Positions 41,242 to 50,147 of a DNA stretch of 64,000 nt are shown here, piece after piece. Made by a program: the position numbers and the translations under genes. The notes beneath the pieces were generated by a model. That model saw only the letters and a program-made list of their open reading frames with translations. It was not told where the DNA came from and ran no database searches. Within the stretch, counting starts at the first letter, position 1, and each line of letters opens with the position of its first letter. Source of the DNA: Aradus depressus (lineage: Eukaryota > Arthropoda > Insecta > Hemiptera > Aradidae); the NCBI GenBank assembly GCA_963662175.1, contig OY759225.1, forward strand, positions 2,232,001 through 2,296,000, given 5' to 3'.

Positions 41242-41579
41242 AGGTTAGGTTAGGTTTTATGACTTATGCCCGGGCTTTAACTACGAGATCATATCAGAGC
41301 GCTCTTTCGTCACTCTAGTGGGCATGAGCCCGACTCTACTATGGGAGTCTTAAATGTTGCCTACGCTAAATGTTTATTCACCTAGGGTAGAGGTCTTTAA
41401 CGAGTAGCTGACATTGTACAGGCTCGGGACCATCGCTTGACGTCACATCCGAAGGAAGGCGTGCTTACGTTTATTTTACCTCTCAGATAAAATAAACCAA
41501 GGGCCTCGGTCGGGTTTCGCACCCTCGTTCTCGAGCTCAGAAGGCAAGCATGCATACCACTGAGCTACCGGCGCCCTCA
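41242..41579 (-). mobile_element. SINE-1, full head, TTAGG-tail type
   Basis: TAGGTTAGGTTAGGTTTTAT opens the copy, giving three TTAGG-like units. The body follows in order with an ATCGCCTACTACC deletion before AGAGCGCTCTTTCGTC. It ends with the complete head, CATACCACTGAGCTACCGGC then GCCCTC. The B-box reads GGGTTTCGCACCC (one change). Confidence 0.92.
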
Positions 41580-41799
41580 ACTTGATTATATGTATGTAGG
41601 TAGATATACAAAACATTTAATATGCTTTTATGTTCAATGCTCCTTATTACGCCTCCAACATAACTCTTCACACTGACCTTATGTCGCTAAATCCAAGTAT
41701 AAAAAATTTTTTTCCCTTCTTAGTTCCCACAATAATCCTCTAGTCCGAGAGGATTATACTCCTCCATTCTGCCATACTTCCCAAACGACGTCTTGTCTG
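41580..41799. other. No gene recognised
   Basis: Short spacer. A small inverted pair, AATCCTCTAGTCCGAGAGGATT, is near 41733-41754. Confidence 0.4.
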
Positions 41800-42122
41800 T
41801 GCGCTTGTTAGCTTACTGAACTCAAGTTCGCTGGTTCGAAACCCGACCGAGGCCCTTAATGTATTTCATCTGGTAGGTAAAATAAACTTAAGCACGCCCT
41901 CCTTCGGATGGGACATTAAGCGATGGTCCCGAGCCTGTACGATGTCAAGTACTTGTTAAAGACCCCTGCCCTAGGTGAATAAAAATTTAGGGTAGGCAAA
42001 ATGTAGAGTTTATTACCACAATAGAGTCGGGGTCATGACCACGAGACTGACGAAAAGAGCCAGCGGTAGTAGGCGATATGACCTTGTAGTTAAAGCCCGG
42101 GCATGAGTCATAATAACTAACT
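41800..42122 (+). mobile_element. SINE-1, near full length
   Basis: Head from GTGCGCTTGTTAGCTTACTG, B-box GGTTCGAAACC, GAGGCCCTTAATGTATTTCA, AAGCACGCCCTCCTTCGGAT, GACCCCTGCCCTAGGTGAAT, GAGTCGGGGTCATGACCACG and tail CATAATAACTAACTA. The GGCGCCGGTAGCTCAGTGG start is replaced. Confidence 0.9.
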
Positions 42123-42169
42123 ATATTTCATTTAATTTTTATTATAAGTATTAATTTTCTTTCATACTT

Positions 42170-42262
42170 TGCCGATATTCTCGACAACGATCAGCTGTTG
42201 TGTTTGTCCCCCTGGGAATTAAATTAATTTTGAATGGAAACATTTTAATCAATAATTTTATC
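42170..42262 (+). repeat. ~95-bp element with GATCAGCTGTTG core
   Basis: CGATATTCTCGACAACGATC, AGCTGTTGTGTTTGTCCCCC, TGGGAATTAAATTAATTTTG. Inverse match to the insert inside the SINE-1 at 32490-32582. Here it lies between two SINE-1 copies. Confidence 0.75.
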
Positions 42263-42518
42263 TGGGAGGTAAAATAAGCTTAAGAACGCCGTCCTTCGGA
42301 TGGGACGTTAAGCGATGGTCCCGAGCCTGTACGATGTCAAGTACTCGTTAAAGACCCCTCCCTATCCTAGATGAATAAAAATTTAGGGTAGGCAAAATTT
42401 AGGACTCCCACAGTAGATTCGGGCTCATGTCCACCAGAGTGACGAAAGAGCGCTCTGGTAGTAGGCGATATGACCTCGTAGTTAAAGCCCGGGCATGAGT
42501 CATAAAACCTAAACCTAA
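42263..42518 (+). mobile_element. SINE-1, 5'-truncated, CCTAA-tail type
   Basis: TATCTGGGAGGTAAAATAAG, GAACGCCGTCCTTCGGATGG, CATGTCCACCAGAGTGACGA, AGTTAAAGCCCGGGCATGAG, ending TCATAAAACCTAAACC. Confidence 0.92.
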
Positions 42519-42970
42519 AAAATTTTAATCACTAATTAAAATTTAATCAATAAAAAATCTATAATTTTTATGAATTTTAATAATTTAAAAATATAAATGG
42601 AGCGTAATTATTAAAAATTACCTTCATGTTGACTTTCTGTTGCTTTATTTGCTTTTGTCTTGCACGGTATTGTCGATCATGTTTCGTTGAAGTTTTTGTC
42701 ATTTTTAACTATTAACACTAACTCAGAATAATTCTAAACGTATTAAATTAATAATCAAACGTATTATTTTAACACATAAACCGTATTCAAACACGTAGCA
42801 CACAACAGCTGATGCATCTACACCGACGTAAACTCTTAGTTGACTTGTACGCATGCGCTACTCATTCAGCTCTCCTTAGCGTTTCATGTTTGATTTTTTA
42901 TATCGAGGTTATTCCGATCCATTCGAATTTCAGCCGAAGGGTTTGACCTGAGATACTTAATCGTTGGCTA

Positions 42971-42973
<3 letters not shown>
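42519..42973. other. No gene recognised
   Basis: AT-rich on the left, then higher-complexity DNA (42780-42960) with ACAGCTGATGCATC. No ORF supported. Confidence 0.4.

Positions 42974-43024
<51 letters not shown>
42974..43024. repeat. (AT)n microsatellite, about 25 units
   Basis: Uninterrupted TA repeats. Confidence 0.95.
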
Positions 43025-43029
<5 letters not shown>

Positions 43030-43319
43030 CTAGTAGCCATGGAAAGTAGGCCAATTCGTTGTCCCCATACACAGCTTACACCCCATACAGTGTTACACTA
43101 AACTGTTTGTCATGTGAACGGAAGTGTACCTTGAGGTGCAAGCCATGTTTTCTAAACATTAAACTCACTCTGGGGGTCTATTTGTAGACCAATAGACATG
43201 TTTTTTTGAATGTTATTTGTCAAATCTATCCTGGTCAAATATTAGAAAGGCGATGAGAGGAAATAGAGGTCTTCACAGCTGTGTCAACTCAAAATGTAAC
43301 TAATGGACGTACATTGAAG
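43025..43319. other. No gene recognised
   Basis: A small inverted pair, GGGGGTCTATTTGTAGACC, is near 43171. No ORF or repeat match. Confidence 0.4.
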
Positions 43320-43611
43320 AAACCTTGGTCGGTGAATCATCTGTAATTGATCAATCCTTCGGAAACCAACCGACTCATTTGACTGAAAATAAATAGGTGT
43401 CTTATTCAGTGATACATAGTGATCCTCATACAAAATTTCGTGTCAATACATTCATTACATTAATAGTTATTTTATTTTTTATTTTTTTTATTCGTACTTC
43501 ACTTAATTCCCTTCTCTGCCGATTTAGCTGAAAATGTATAGCCGTCATCCTTCTGTAGTTTTGGGTTTTGATTTTTGGTGTCGGTAAAAACTCAAAATCG
43601 AATTTCTAACT
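43320..43611 (-). repeat. Family R, left flank of a LINE insertion
   Basis: TTGGTCGGTGAATCATCTG, AAATTTCGTGTCAATACATT, CGATTTAGCTGAAAATGTAT and AACTCAAAATCGAATTTCTA. Its continuation (AGCTGGGGAAGTAG) lies at 44024 beyond the LINE. Confidence 0.75.
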
Positions 43612-44018
43612 TTTTTTTTTTTTGTACGGGGGAAGATGTACAGATTAAAATATTTATTTTTATTTTTACAAAATCGGGACAGACTGACGCCGAGAGAGCT
43701 CGAGATCTGTGGAGTGGGGCTGCTTCTACATCGCGGTCGCCGAGGATAAAACCCGGGCCTGGCCCGTCAATCGCCTCCGGCGCCGGGTCAAAAGGCCTTT
43801 TTCTATTCCCGCCAGGAGGTGACAAACCGGCCGAACGCCGGGTAGTTCGACTCCGTCATCAACTCCGGCAGGGTCAATCCCAGATAGGATCCTGTCGCGC
43901 GGATCAACTCCACCCTAGCCCTGTCGTACAGCGGACAATCAAGAGAACCACATGTTCTGCAGTCTCGATGCCGCCACTCCAACAGTTCGGGATATCCTTC
44001 CTCTTGAAGAAGAAGAGC
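43612..44018 (-). pseudogene. R1-like LINE 3' end with poly-A, broken zinc knuckle
   Basis: On the minus strand: DIPNCWSGGIETAEHVVL, then, after a one-base shift, DCPLYDRARVELIRATG, LTLPELMTESNYPAFGRF and VTSWRE before a stop at 43803-43805. A GC-rich 3' UTR of about 175 bp ends in A13 (43612-43624 on the + strand). The pattern C-x-x-[C]-ETAEHVVLDC is the C-terminal CCHC knuckle of R1/LOA-type ORF2; the second Cys is Gly here. Only about 400 bp survive (5' truncation). It may be the same family as 2690-3412, but the two pieces do not overlap, so that is not testable here. Confidence 0.78.
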
Positions 44019-44249
44019 TTGTAGAGCTGGGGAAGTAGTAGTTTATTGAATAGCGCAAGCATTTTACTGTATGTGAGTTTCCGCTCTCCCTCAGAAAATG
44101 AATACGTGCCTGTTTAAAGGACTTTTTGAATCCTTATACTAAATTTCATGTTTCTACATTCATAACAACGACAGTTTTTAAGAAGCTATAATCTCTGGTG
44201 AAGCCCCCCCTTTTTTTTTGGGGGGGGGGGGGGGGCGTTTTTGGTCAAT
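44019..44249 (-). repeat. Family R, right flank, with G16
   Basis: GAGCTGGGGAAGTAGTAG, TTCCGCTCTCCCTCAGAAAA, AATTTCATGTTTCTACATTC, CCCCCCCTTTTTTTTTG and a G16 run (44220-44235). Confidence 0.75.
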
Positions 44250-44525
44250 AGGAATAGGTGTCGTCCTACATGAAGGGTTGAAAGCCATAGAGAAACCAAA
44301 GGCTCTCACCAATATTACTGGTACACAAAATAGCTGTTCCGTTCATATGTCTGGAAAACGTTGCATTCTGTCGGCCAGTAAAGTAGGACTTACTTCACTC
44401 TTCCTGTCAACAGTTATGCCCATAAAGCTTTCGTAAAAAGACGTAAGTCAAGAATATAAAAAAATTGACTTACACCACTATGGCTTTCAACCCTTCACAT
44501 AATATATAGAACGACACCTATTCCT
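44250..44525. repeat. Fold-back with 41/48-bp arms
   Basis: The left arm 44250-44290 (AGGAATAGGTGTCGTCCTAC ... GAAGGGTTGAAAGCCATAG) is inverted at 44478-44525, with a 7-bp length difference. The arm starts are family R sequence (ATAGGTGTCGTCC). The SINE-1 head begins immediately after. The loop is non-coding. Confidence 0.8.
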
Positions 44526-44752
44526 AAAGGGCGCCGGTAGCTCAGTGGTATGCGTGCTTGTCTTCTGAGCTCAAGAACGTGGGTTCGAAACTCGACCGAA
44601 TCCCTTAGTTTATTTTATATGGGAGGTAAAATAAACTTAAGAATGCCGTCCTTCGGATGGGACGTTAAGCGATGGTCCCGATCCTGTACGATGTCAGGTA
44701 CTCGTTAAAGACCCCTGCTCTAGGTGAATAAACATTTAGGGTAGGCAAAATT
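44526..44752 (+). mobile_element. SINE-1 copy with head, 3' third lost
   Basis: GGGCGCCGGTAGCTCAGTGG, GTATGCGTGCTTGTCTTCTG, B-box GGGTTCGAAACTC, body to GGGTAGGCAAAATTT, then broken off before the GGACTCCC block. Confidence 0.92.
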
Positions 44753-44811
44753 TCCCCGTTTCAAATGGCCAATATTATAGGGTTCTTGATATACATATAC
44801 AATTACTGTAT

Positions 44812-45049
44812 CTGTGGTGTTGGAGTAAAGGGGTATATGTCAGTTTTTCTGTTTTCAGTGAACTCCCAAGTTTCTCAGTTGTCCCCCTTTTCACTTCCTT
44901 TTTTTTCAATGATGTCATAAGATTCTGACTTATTTCTCTTTACCCCAACATAGAGATCACGAATCTAAAGCAAGCTATGACTTGCTTTAGATAGGTGTTA
45001 CCCATTTTCACAAAAAATTGACATATACCCCTTTACCCAAACAGCACAG
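44812..45049. mobile_element. 238-bp MITE with ~36-bp TIRs
   Basis: CTGTGGTGTTGGAGTAAAGG then GGTATATGTCAGTTTTT is the inverse of 45012-45049 (AAAAAATTGACATATACCCC, TTTACCCAAACAGCACAG). A second stem at the core pairs ATCTAAAGCAAG with CTTGCTTTAGAT around CTATGA (about 44963-44992). Target duplication unclear. No ORF. Confidence 0.8.
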
Positions 45050-45734
45050 GTATATTTATTCTATCGGGAGTTTACATGTTTACAGACAAATGAAGGATAC
45101 CATTTTTTATTTTATGAGAGGTCGGAAAATGTGAAATAATCGTGCTTTCTGTTTACATGGAATCTGGAGAAATGTTTTTCCAAGTTTTACATAAAACCAA
45201 TGTTTTTTTGCAGTTATTCGCTGGGACAACTTCTTTATACAAAAAAACTGGAACGGCAAGTTTTTTTTTTGACTATATGTTTGTAAAACTCTAGCAAAAA
45301 ATATCCAATTTGGGGCAGTTTGCGAAGGTTTTTGTGTTTTGCGCTTTGCGAATTATAAATTGCGTCATGGATCGCTTGATAGGCCACTCATATATATATA
45401 TTTTTGATATCAAATTTGATTTTTATTGAGCTGAGGCTCCCTTCATTGAGAAAAGTCGATCTCTGAGTAATTAATTATTTTGAATTGGGTTCTTAGATGG
45501 GAATTGATGGATATTTTGTGTATGAGTTGTGAGAGAGTCTCCCGAAGGGAAGGTTGCAGCGAGTTGAGGATGTTTACGGTAGATTTTTGGAACATGTCCA
45601 ACTGTTCGGAAAGAGGTCAGAGTTTCCGAACGTCATCGTGCTTCCCCCTCTCGTCCATTCGTGAGTAGCGTCTTGTCCTGTACTGCTCCACACTGTGCAG
45701 TCCATCAATATTGTGGAAACTGTTCTAACAAAAC
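45050..45734. other. Family R scraps; no gene recognised
   Basis: ATTCTATCGGGAGTTTACAT at 45059 belongs to family R. Overlapping frames at 45480-45668 (+) and 45574-45792 (-) have no motif. Confidence 0.4.
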
Positions 45735-45792
45735 AAAATAAAAGTCGTCGTAGAATCATCGACAGTGTACTTCCCCAGCACGAATCAATCAA
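45735..45792 (-). repeat. Family R piece
   Basis: AAAAGTCGTCGTAGAATCAT, CGACAGTGTACTTCCCCAGC, ACGAATCAATCAAT. Confidence 0.8.
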
Positions 45793-46007
45793 TATTAGCT
45801 CAGGGGTATGCGTGCTTGCCTTTTGAGCGTTAAGCGATGGTCCCGAGCCTGTAGGATGTCAGTTAAAGACCCCCCTGCCCTAGGTGAATAAAAATTTAGG
45901 ACTCCCACAGTAGAGTCGGGCTCATGTCCACCAGAGTGACGAAAGAGCGCTCTGGTAGTAGGCGATATGACCTTGTAGTTAAAGCCCAGGCGTGAGTCAT
46001 AATAACT
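45793..46007 (+). mobile_element. SINE-1 copy with internal deletions
   Basis: TATTAGCTCAGGGGTATGCG (A-box), then a jump from TTGAGC to GTTAAGCGATGGTCCCGAGC that removes the B-box; CTGCCCTAGGTGAATAAAAA, TCGGGCTCATGTCCACCAGA and tail GTCATAATAACT follow. Confidence 0.88.
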
Positions 46008-46245
46008 TGACCGTTGTGGCTAAAAATCATACTAAAGTAAAGGTGTTATTTTGATTACATCGACAGTTATTAAGGTAAGATTTTGTGTTGAGCGCCACTT
46101 CTCTTTGGTCGATTTTGCTGATAATTGATAGTTATCGTCCTTATGGGATTCTAGATACCCATTTTAAAGACAGAAAGACATAACTTTTTTTTATCTCTCA
46201 TTTTTGAACTCAGGATATTGGAAAACATCAAATTCCAATAAAAAT
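46008..46245 (-). repeat. Family R block
   Basis: TGATTACATCGACAGTTATT, CTTTGGTCGATTTTGCTGAT, AATTGATAGTTATCGTCCTT and GGAAAACATCAAATTCCAAT with ATCGAATG. Confidence 0.75.
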
Positions 46246-46625
46246 TCTACATCGAATGTTGGTACAAACGAAAAATAGTAGGATGTCAGAGGTTCATTTG
46301 AAGAACTTCCCTAAGTAGAAATGACTAGTTTGTGGTAACCACCCTGTTTCGATATTTGTTTCTTAGCAAGAGAAATTTGATTATTATTCTAGATCAAGAG
46401 TCCAAATGCGCAAATACAATCCGCGAGACTGAGATCCTCTGTATGATCTATTCGTAGAAAAACGCTTTGTGAAAACGTCTTATGCCCCCCTTGCTAATTT
46501 AAGTATGCAACATAGCCGATTAAAGCCTGTCTGCGCTCAGCCGAAAATGAGACTGTTTGAAATCCAGGTTATTCAGGAAGCTCTGACACTAGTCTCCTCC
46601 AAAACCTGACTTGTATAACGAAGTT
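46246..46625. other. No gene recognised
   Basis: Mixed composition without ORF or repeat match that I can support. Confidence 0.4.
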
Positions 46626-46905
46626 TAGTTAGTTATTGTGACTCATGCCCGGGCTTTAACAACTAGGTCATATCGCCTACTACCAGAGCGCTTTTTCGTT
46701 GCTTTGGTGAACATGAGACCGACTCTACTATGGGGAAGTTCTAAATTTTGCCTATCCTAATTTTTTATTCGCTTAGGGTAATGAGTATCTGACGAAGGTT
46801 TTTTTTTCATCCCAGATGAGAAACCTAAGGGCCTTTGCCGGGTTTCGAACTCACGATCTTGAGGTCAGTGCAAGCATGCATACCACAGCGCTACTGGTGC
46901 CCTCT
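46626..46905 (-). mobile_element. SINE-1 with head, central deletion
   Basis: TTAGTTAGTTATTGTGACTC, CCCGGGCTTTAACAACTAGG, GAGCGCTTTTTCGTTGCTTT, GAGTATCTGACGAAGG (deletion joining the GACATCG and CGAAGGAC boxes), GGGTTTCGAACTCACGATC and GCATACCACAGCGCTACTGG. Confidence 0.9.
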
Positions 46906-47109
46906 AACCAAGTTTATATTAATGTTGGTATATTTTTTTTCAGACCGCTGTTGAAGTATTAAACAAATATACATCTCAGTAAATGTTCCTTTGTAAAAGT
47001 ATAAAGTACATTCATATGCAGCTGCACTCTAGCTGTGCATTATGCAACCAGGGTGTGCTCATTATTTTATTTGAGTTGAAAAGTCACTAGAATGGCTCTG
47101 ATTATACGA
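46906..47109. other. AT-rich spacer
   Basis: No feature supported. Confidence 0.35.
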
Positions 47110-47260
47110 AAGTTGTATGTAAATATGCAAATCCAAAACCCTCTTATAAGATCTAACCATTTTTGATAAGGACAGGGGTTGGTGGGGGGGGGGGGGGGGG
47201 GGGTACTCAAAAACCCTCATGTATTGACGTTTGGACACGAAATTATATATTTGCAAGCAG
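47110..47260 (+). repeat. Family R-like block with G20
   Basis: A G20 tract at 47184-47203 is followed by ACTCAAAAACCCTCATGTAT, TGACGTTTGGACACGAAATT. Matches the usual G-rich spacer plus ACACGAAATT order of family R, diverged. Confidence 0.6.
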
Positions 47261-47261
47261 G

Positions 47262-47350
47262 ACCATAAAAGTATGTCCACACTGGTAGAAAAAATCGCGC
47301 AACTCGTGTCTATAAACAAAGTTCTGCGATTGTTGATAGTCGGGAACAAT
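47262..47350 (+). repeat. Family E repeat segment
   Basis: CACACTGGTAGAAAAAATCG, CGCAACTCGTGTCTATAAAC and TTGATAGTCGGGAACAA. The same sequence, inverted, is the target of the mariner at 48654 (GTTCCCAACAGTCTATAAAG on one side, TCGCGCGATTTTGTCTACCA on the other). Confidence 0.65.
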
Positions 47351-47724
47351 TTCGGTGTTCTGCAACTCTCCATTGACAAAATTTCATGTCTATCGTTCTC
47401 CCATTTCGAATGAAAAACTTGCGACTATTGCACTACATTTCGTAGAAAAGTAAATACGCATAATTTATAGTTCTTTTTGCACGTGCTTATTAAATCTGCG
47501 TCCTCAGTCAGTGGCCACCTCTTCCGTTTATACTTTTTTTTTTTTGTTATTAAATGTGGTAAAAATCTTCGACATCCCTAGAAGTCAACCGCGTGAAATT
47601 TCGGAATCTCATGGCATCTTCCAGTCTCAATTTATTTAAGAGATTATTCGCGAATGCAGGTCCTTTTGATAAGACCTGTCGTGTCCAACAACGTCTTCTT
47701 CTTCTGTTTTGAGTATCAAAAATA
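47351..47724. other. No gene recognised
   Basis: Mixed composition. A frame at 47231-47413 overlaps repeat E and is not supported. Confidence 0.4.
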
Positions 47725-47877
47725 ATTACTTATTTTTTGAAATATTGTCTATTCCACTAAAGATATTTATAAAACTACCGGTTTCGGCCTCACACCATCG
47801 TCAGGTCTAGTTATGAACTAAGTTACTAACTAGACCTGACGATGGTGTGAGGCCGAAACCGGTAGTTTTATAAATAT
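47725..47877. repeat. Perfect 51-bp-arm hairpin with Penelope-like/hammerhead-like motif
   Basis: Arms 47763-47813 and 47827-47877 are exact inverses, with a 13-bp spacer. Each arm carries CCTGACGATGGTGTGAGG then CCGAAACCGGTAG on its own strand. CTGANGA and GAAA in order, followed by self-complementary ACCGGT and TA, recall the compact hammerhead motifs described in Penelope-like elements. Stem II is poor here (GG/CC only). The flanking TATTGTCTATTCCACTAAA occurs on both sides in inverted order, with a Helitron in the right copy. Confidence 0.55.
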
Positions 47878-47878
47878 A

Positions 47879-48402
47879 CTGGCAGTAATACCCGGTGTTG
47901 CCCGGGGAACTTTGACTTTTCTCCCAATATCTCCTATAAGGCCATTCAGTTTCTCGACAGTACATTCATGATGTTATAATTTTCAATTATTCATACGGAA
48001 TAAGGCTTATAGTCTTTCAACTGTAGTAACGCTAGCTTTGGAGCTAAACCTAATTTATTCAAAAAGATTTCTCATTAATCGTTGCAATGGTTTTCGAGTT
48101 ACAAAGATTGCGTGAGTGGATGCTGGGATGGACCAGGGGTTGATTAAAAAATAGACCTTAACCTTCCGGTAGATAAAACTTATCTATTCAAAAAGATTCC
48201 TCATTAATCACTGCAGTGGTTTTTGAGTTACAAAGATTGCGTGGGTGGATGCTGGGATGGACCAGATATTGAGGTACTAATACGCCTATAACCTTCCACA
48301 GACGATGACGAACAAATTAAAAAAAAAATTAATCAAATCCATCAAGCCGTTCGTGAGTTATAGCGGTACAACGCACAGACATTTTCAGCTTTATATATAT
48401 GA
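47879..48402 (-). mobile_element. Non-autonomous Helitron, long copy, inverted
   Basis: On the minus strand it starts TCATATATATAAAGCTGAAA (48402 down) and ends CCCGGGCAACACCGGG then ATTACTGCCAG at 47879; the terminal CTAG has become CCAG. 524 bp, colinear with 40361-40885 including the internal duplication. The 5' flank shares at least 50 bp with the 40-kb copy. Confidence 0.88.
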
Positions 48403-48653
48403 TTTAGTGGAATAGACAATATTAAAAAAAATAAGTTTGTTTTATTTATTTATTACAAATTCCACAATATGTCCGCGTTCCTCAACTTAAAAAAATAATT
48501 ACCACGGAAGCGGCTATCAACCCACAATGTCTCCGACCATGAAGAATGTTCCAATACTTGCTTGAGACTGCAGATGTGGGCGCGGGACAAAGTCTACTAA
48601 TAGTTTTCAACTTGTTCCCAACAGTCTATAAAGAAAGTCCTCGATTGTATATA
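48403..48653. other. Helitron flank and family E target of the mariner
   Basis: 48403-48460 is the inverted copy of the 40305-40360 flank. CTTGTTCCCAACAGTCTATA (48610-48629) is family E. No gene seen. Confidence 0.5.
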
Positions 48654-49524
48654 CGATATGTGTTCAATGTTCAAAAAGTAACGGGAATTTTGTAATTTCG
48701 CGAGTTGTATTAGTCCGATTCGCGCGATTTTTTCGTTGTTGTGTTGGTAAACATGTCTTAAAAGTATCTGTACATTGTTAGCCAAACCGGATGTTAAGAC
48801 TGCTGTCAAAGAGGTCAAAGAGGTTATATGTGTTTTGATACGTTCGGCGATCATTTATTTGTTTACAAAATGGATCAGATAATTTACATTAAATTTTGCT
48901 ATAAGAATGGAATAAAGTGCAGCAAAGTTTTAGATATGTTAAATATTGCTTTTGGTGAGTCTGCTATGAGTAAAACTAGGGTTTACGAGTGGTATAAAAG
49001 CTCGACAAGTGCGGTCGAATGTGAAGGTCATGCTCACTGTGTTTTTCGATTTTATCGGCATAGTGCACCATGAGTTCTTGCCGCAAGGTGAAACGATCAA
49101 TAAGGAGTACTAACTACAAGTGCAGCGCCGTTTGCGTGAAGCAATTTTTGGCGAAACAAATCATGGCTTTTGCACCACTATAATGCACAATTTTTGGCCA
49201 AAAACATTGTAATGATGCCACAGCCTCCATATTCGCTAGACATGGCTCCGTGTGACTTTTTTCTGTTCCCAAAAATAAAGAGAACCTTAAGGGCCGTCGT
49301 TTCACAACATAGATGAGATTAAAAGCGCATCGCATCGCTGAGAGAGCTAAATGCTATCCGATAAAAATCGAGTTCCAGAAGTGTTTCGGGGATTGAAAGA
49401 AGCCCTGGCATAAGTGTATAATATCTAATGGGGACTATTTTGAAGGGGATAACATTGATGTAGACAAATAAATAAAATTATTTTCAAAAACCGAAAATTC
49501 CCGTTATTTTTTGAACACACCTCG
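48654..49524 (+). mobile_element. Mariner, internally deleted, TA target
   Basis: The left end CGATATGTGTTCAATGTTC then AAAAAGTAACGGGAATTTT is inverted at the right as AAAATTCCCGTTATTTTTTG then AACACACCTCG; TA flanks at 48652-48653 and 49525-49526. The left TIR has an extra 6-7 bp (GTTCAATGTTC). Length 871 bp against about 1.3 kb for complete mariners. It is inserted in a family E repeat. Confidence 0.93.
48870..49412 (+). pseudogene. Mariner transposase pseudogene with large deletion
   Basis: N-terminal HTH: MDQIIYIKFCYKNGIKCSKV, LDMLNIAFGESAMSKTRVYE then WYKS (48870-49000). About 100 residues are missing before VFFDFIGIVHHEFLPQG (first catalytic Asp, 49048-49050) and INKEY-stop-LQVQRRLREAI. 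After another small deletion comes HHYNAQFLAKNIVMMPQPPY then SLDMAPCDFFLFPK. The second catalytic Asp (HHDN) is Tyr; the third (D in SPD-type motif) is present. Stops and frameshifts make it inactive. Confidence 0.9.
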
Positions 49525-49549
49525 TAGACAGTCGCGCGATTTTGTCTAC

Positions 49550-49990
49550 CAGTATGGTCAAGTTTAAGGACATAAGGATGACATCTGTCAAGTTTCAAGG
49601 GAGGGGTATATAATGTAGTTATGGTAACTAAACAACAAAATGGTCGCTGTTTTTCAACCAAAGCGGTTAATTGGTTTCAGAGGCAGAGCAAAAACGTAGT
49701 TGATTAATTCGCATTGGGAATTAATCCACCGACGACGTTTCTTTACGTACAAACGTAGTTAAATTATTCCATTTATACCTTCCTTATTACTTCCCCAGCT
49801 CTATACCAACATATATAATCGATCTGAAATTCGATGTTGAGTCCAAAAATGAATGAAAAAACAAAAAAAAAAAATAACTGCCTGTCTGTTTGTCTGTCTG
49901 TGAACACGATAACTTGTTTTATTGGGTCGCTTGTTACGAATTCAATATTTATTTTAGCCAAAAGTGGTCCTAATGTTGTCATTTTGGCCT
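49550..49990 (+). repeat. Family R blocks
   Basis: ATGACATCTGTCAAGTTTCA, AGCGGTTAATTGGTTTCAGA, TTACTTCCCCAGCTCTATAC, CGATCTGAAATTCGATGTTG, CTGTGAACACGATAACTTG. The left part is diverged. Confidence 0.65.
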
Positions 49991-50137
49991 AAAGTGGTCC
50001 AAATTCAATATATTGGCTATTTTTGCCACTGGCATATAATACCTTGATTGTGAAACCTAATAGTTCTCCACGCGCGTTTCCTCCTAGTATCATTTACCTA
50101 CTGTTTAATGTTACTGTGTTTACATAATTACATACGG

Positions 50138-50147
50138 GAGGGCGCCG
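50138..50147 (+). mobile_element. SINE-1 head, left piece of interrupted copy
   Basis: GAGGGCGCCG is the first 10 bases of the SINE-1 5' region; the rest continues at 50574. Confidence 0.85.

Noticed and set aside
43575..44024. 149-aa + frame in GC-rich DNA
   Set aside because: It is antisense to the R1-like LINE 3' end, which reads coherently on the minus strand with a knuckle, stop and poly-A.
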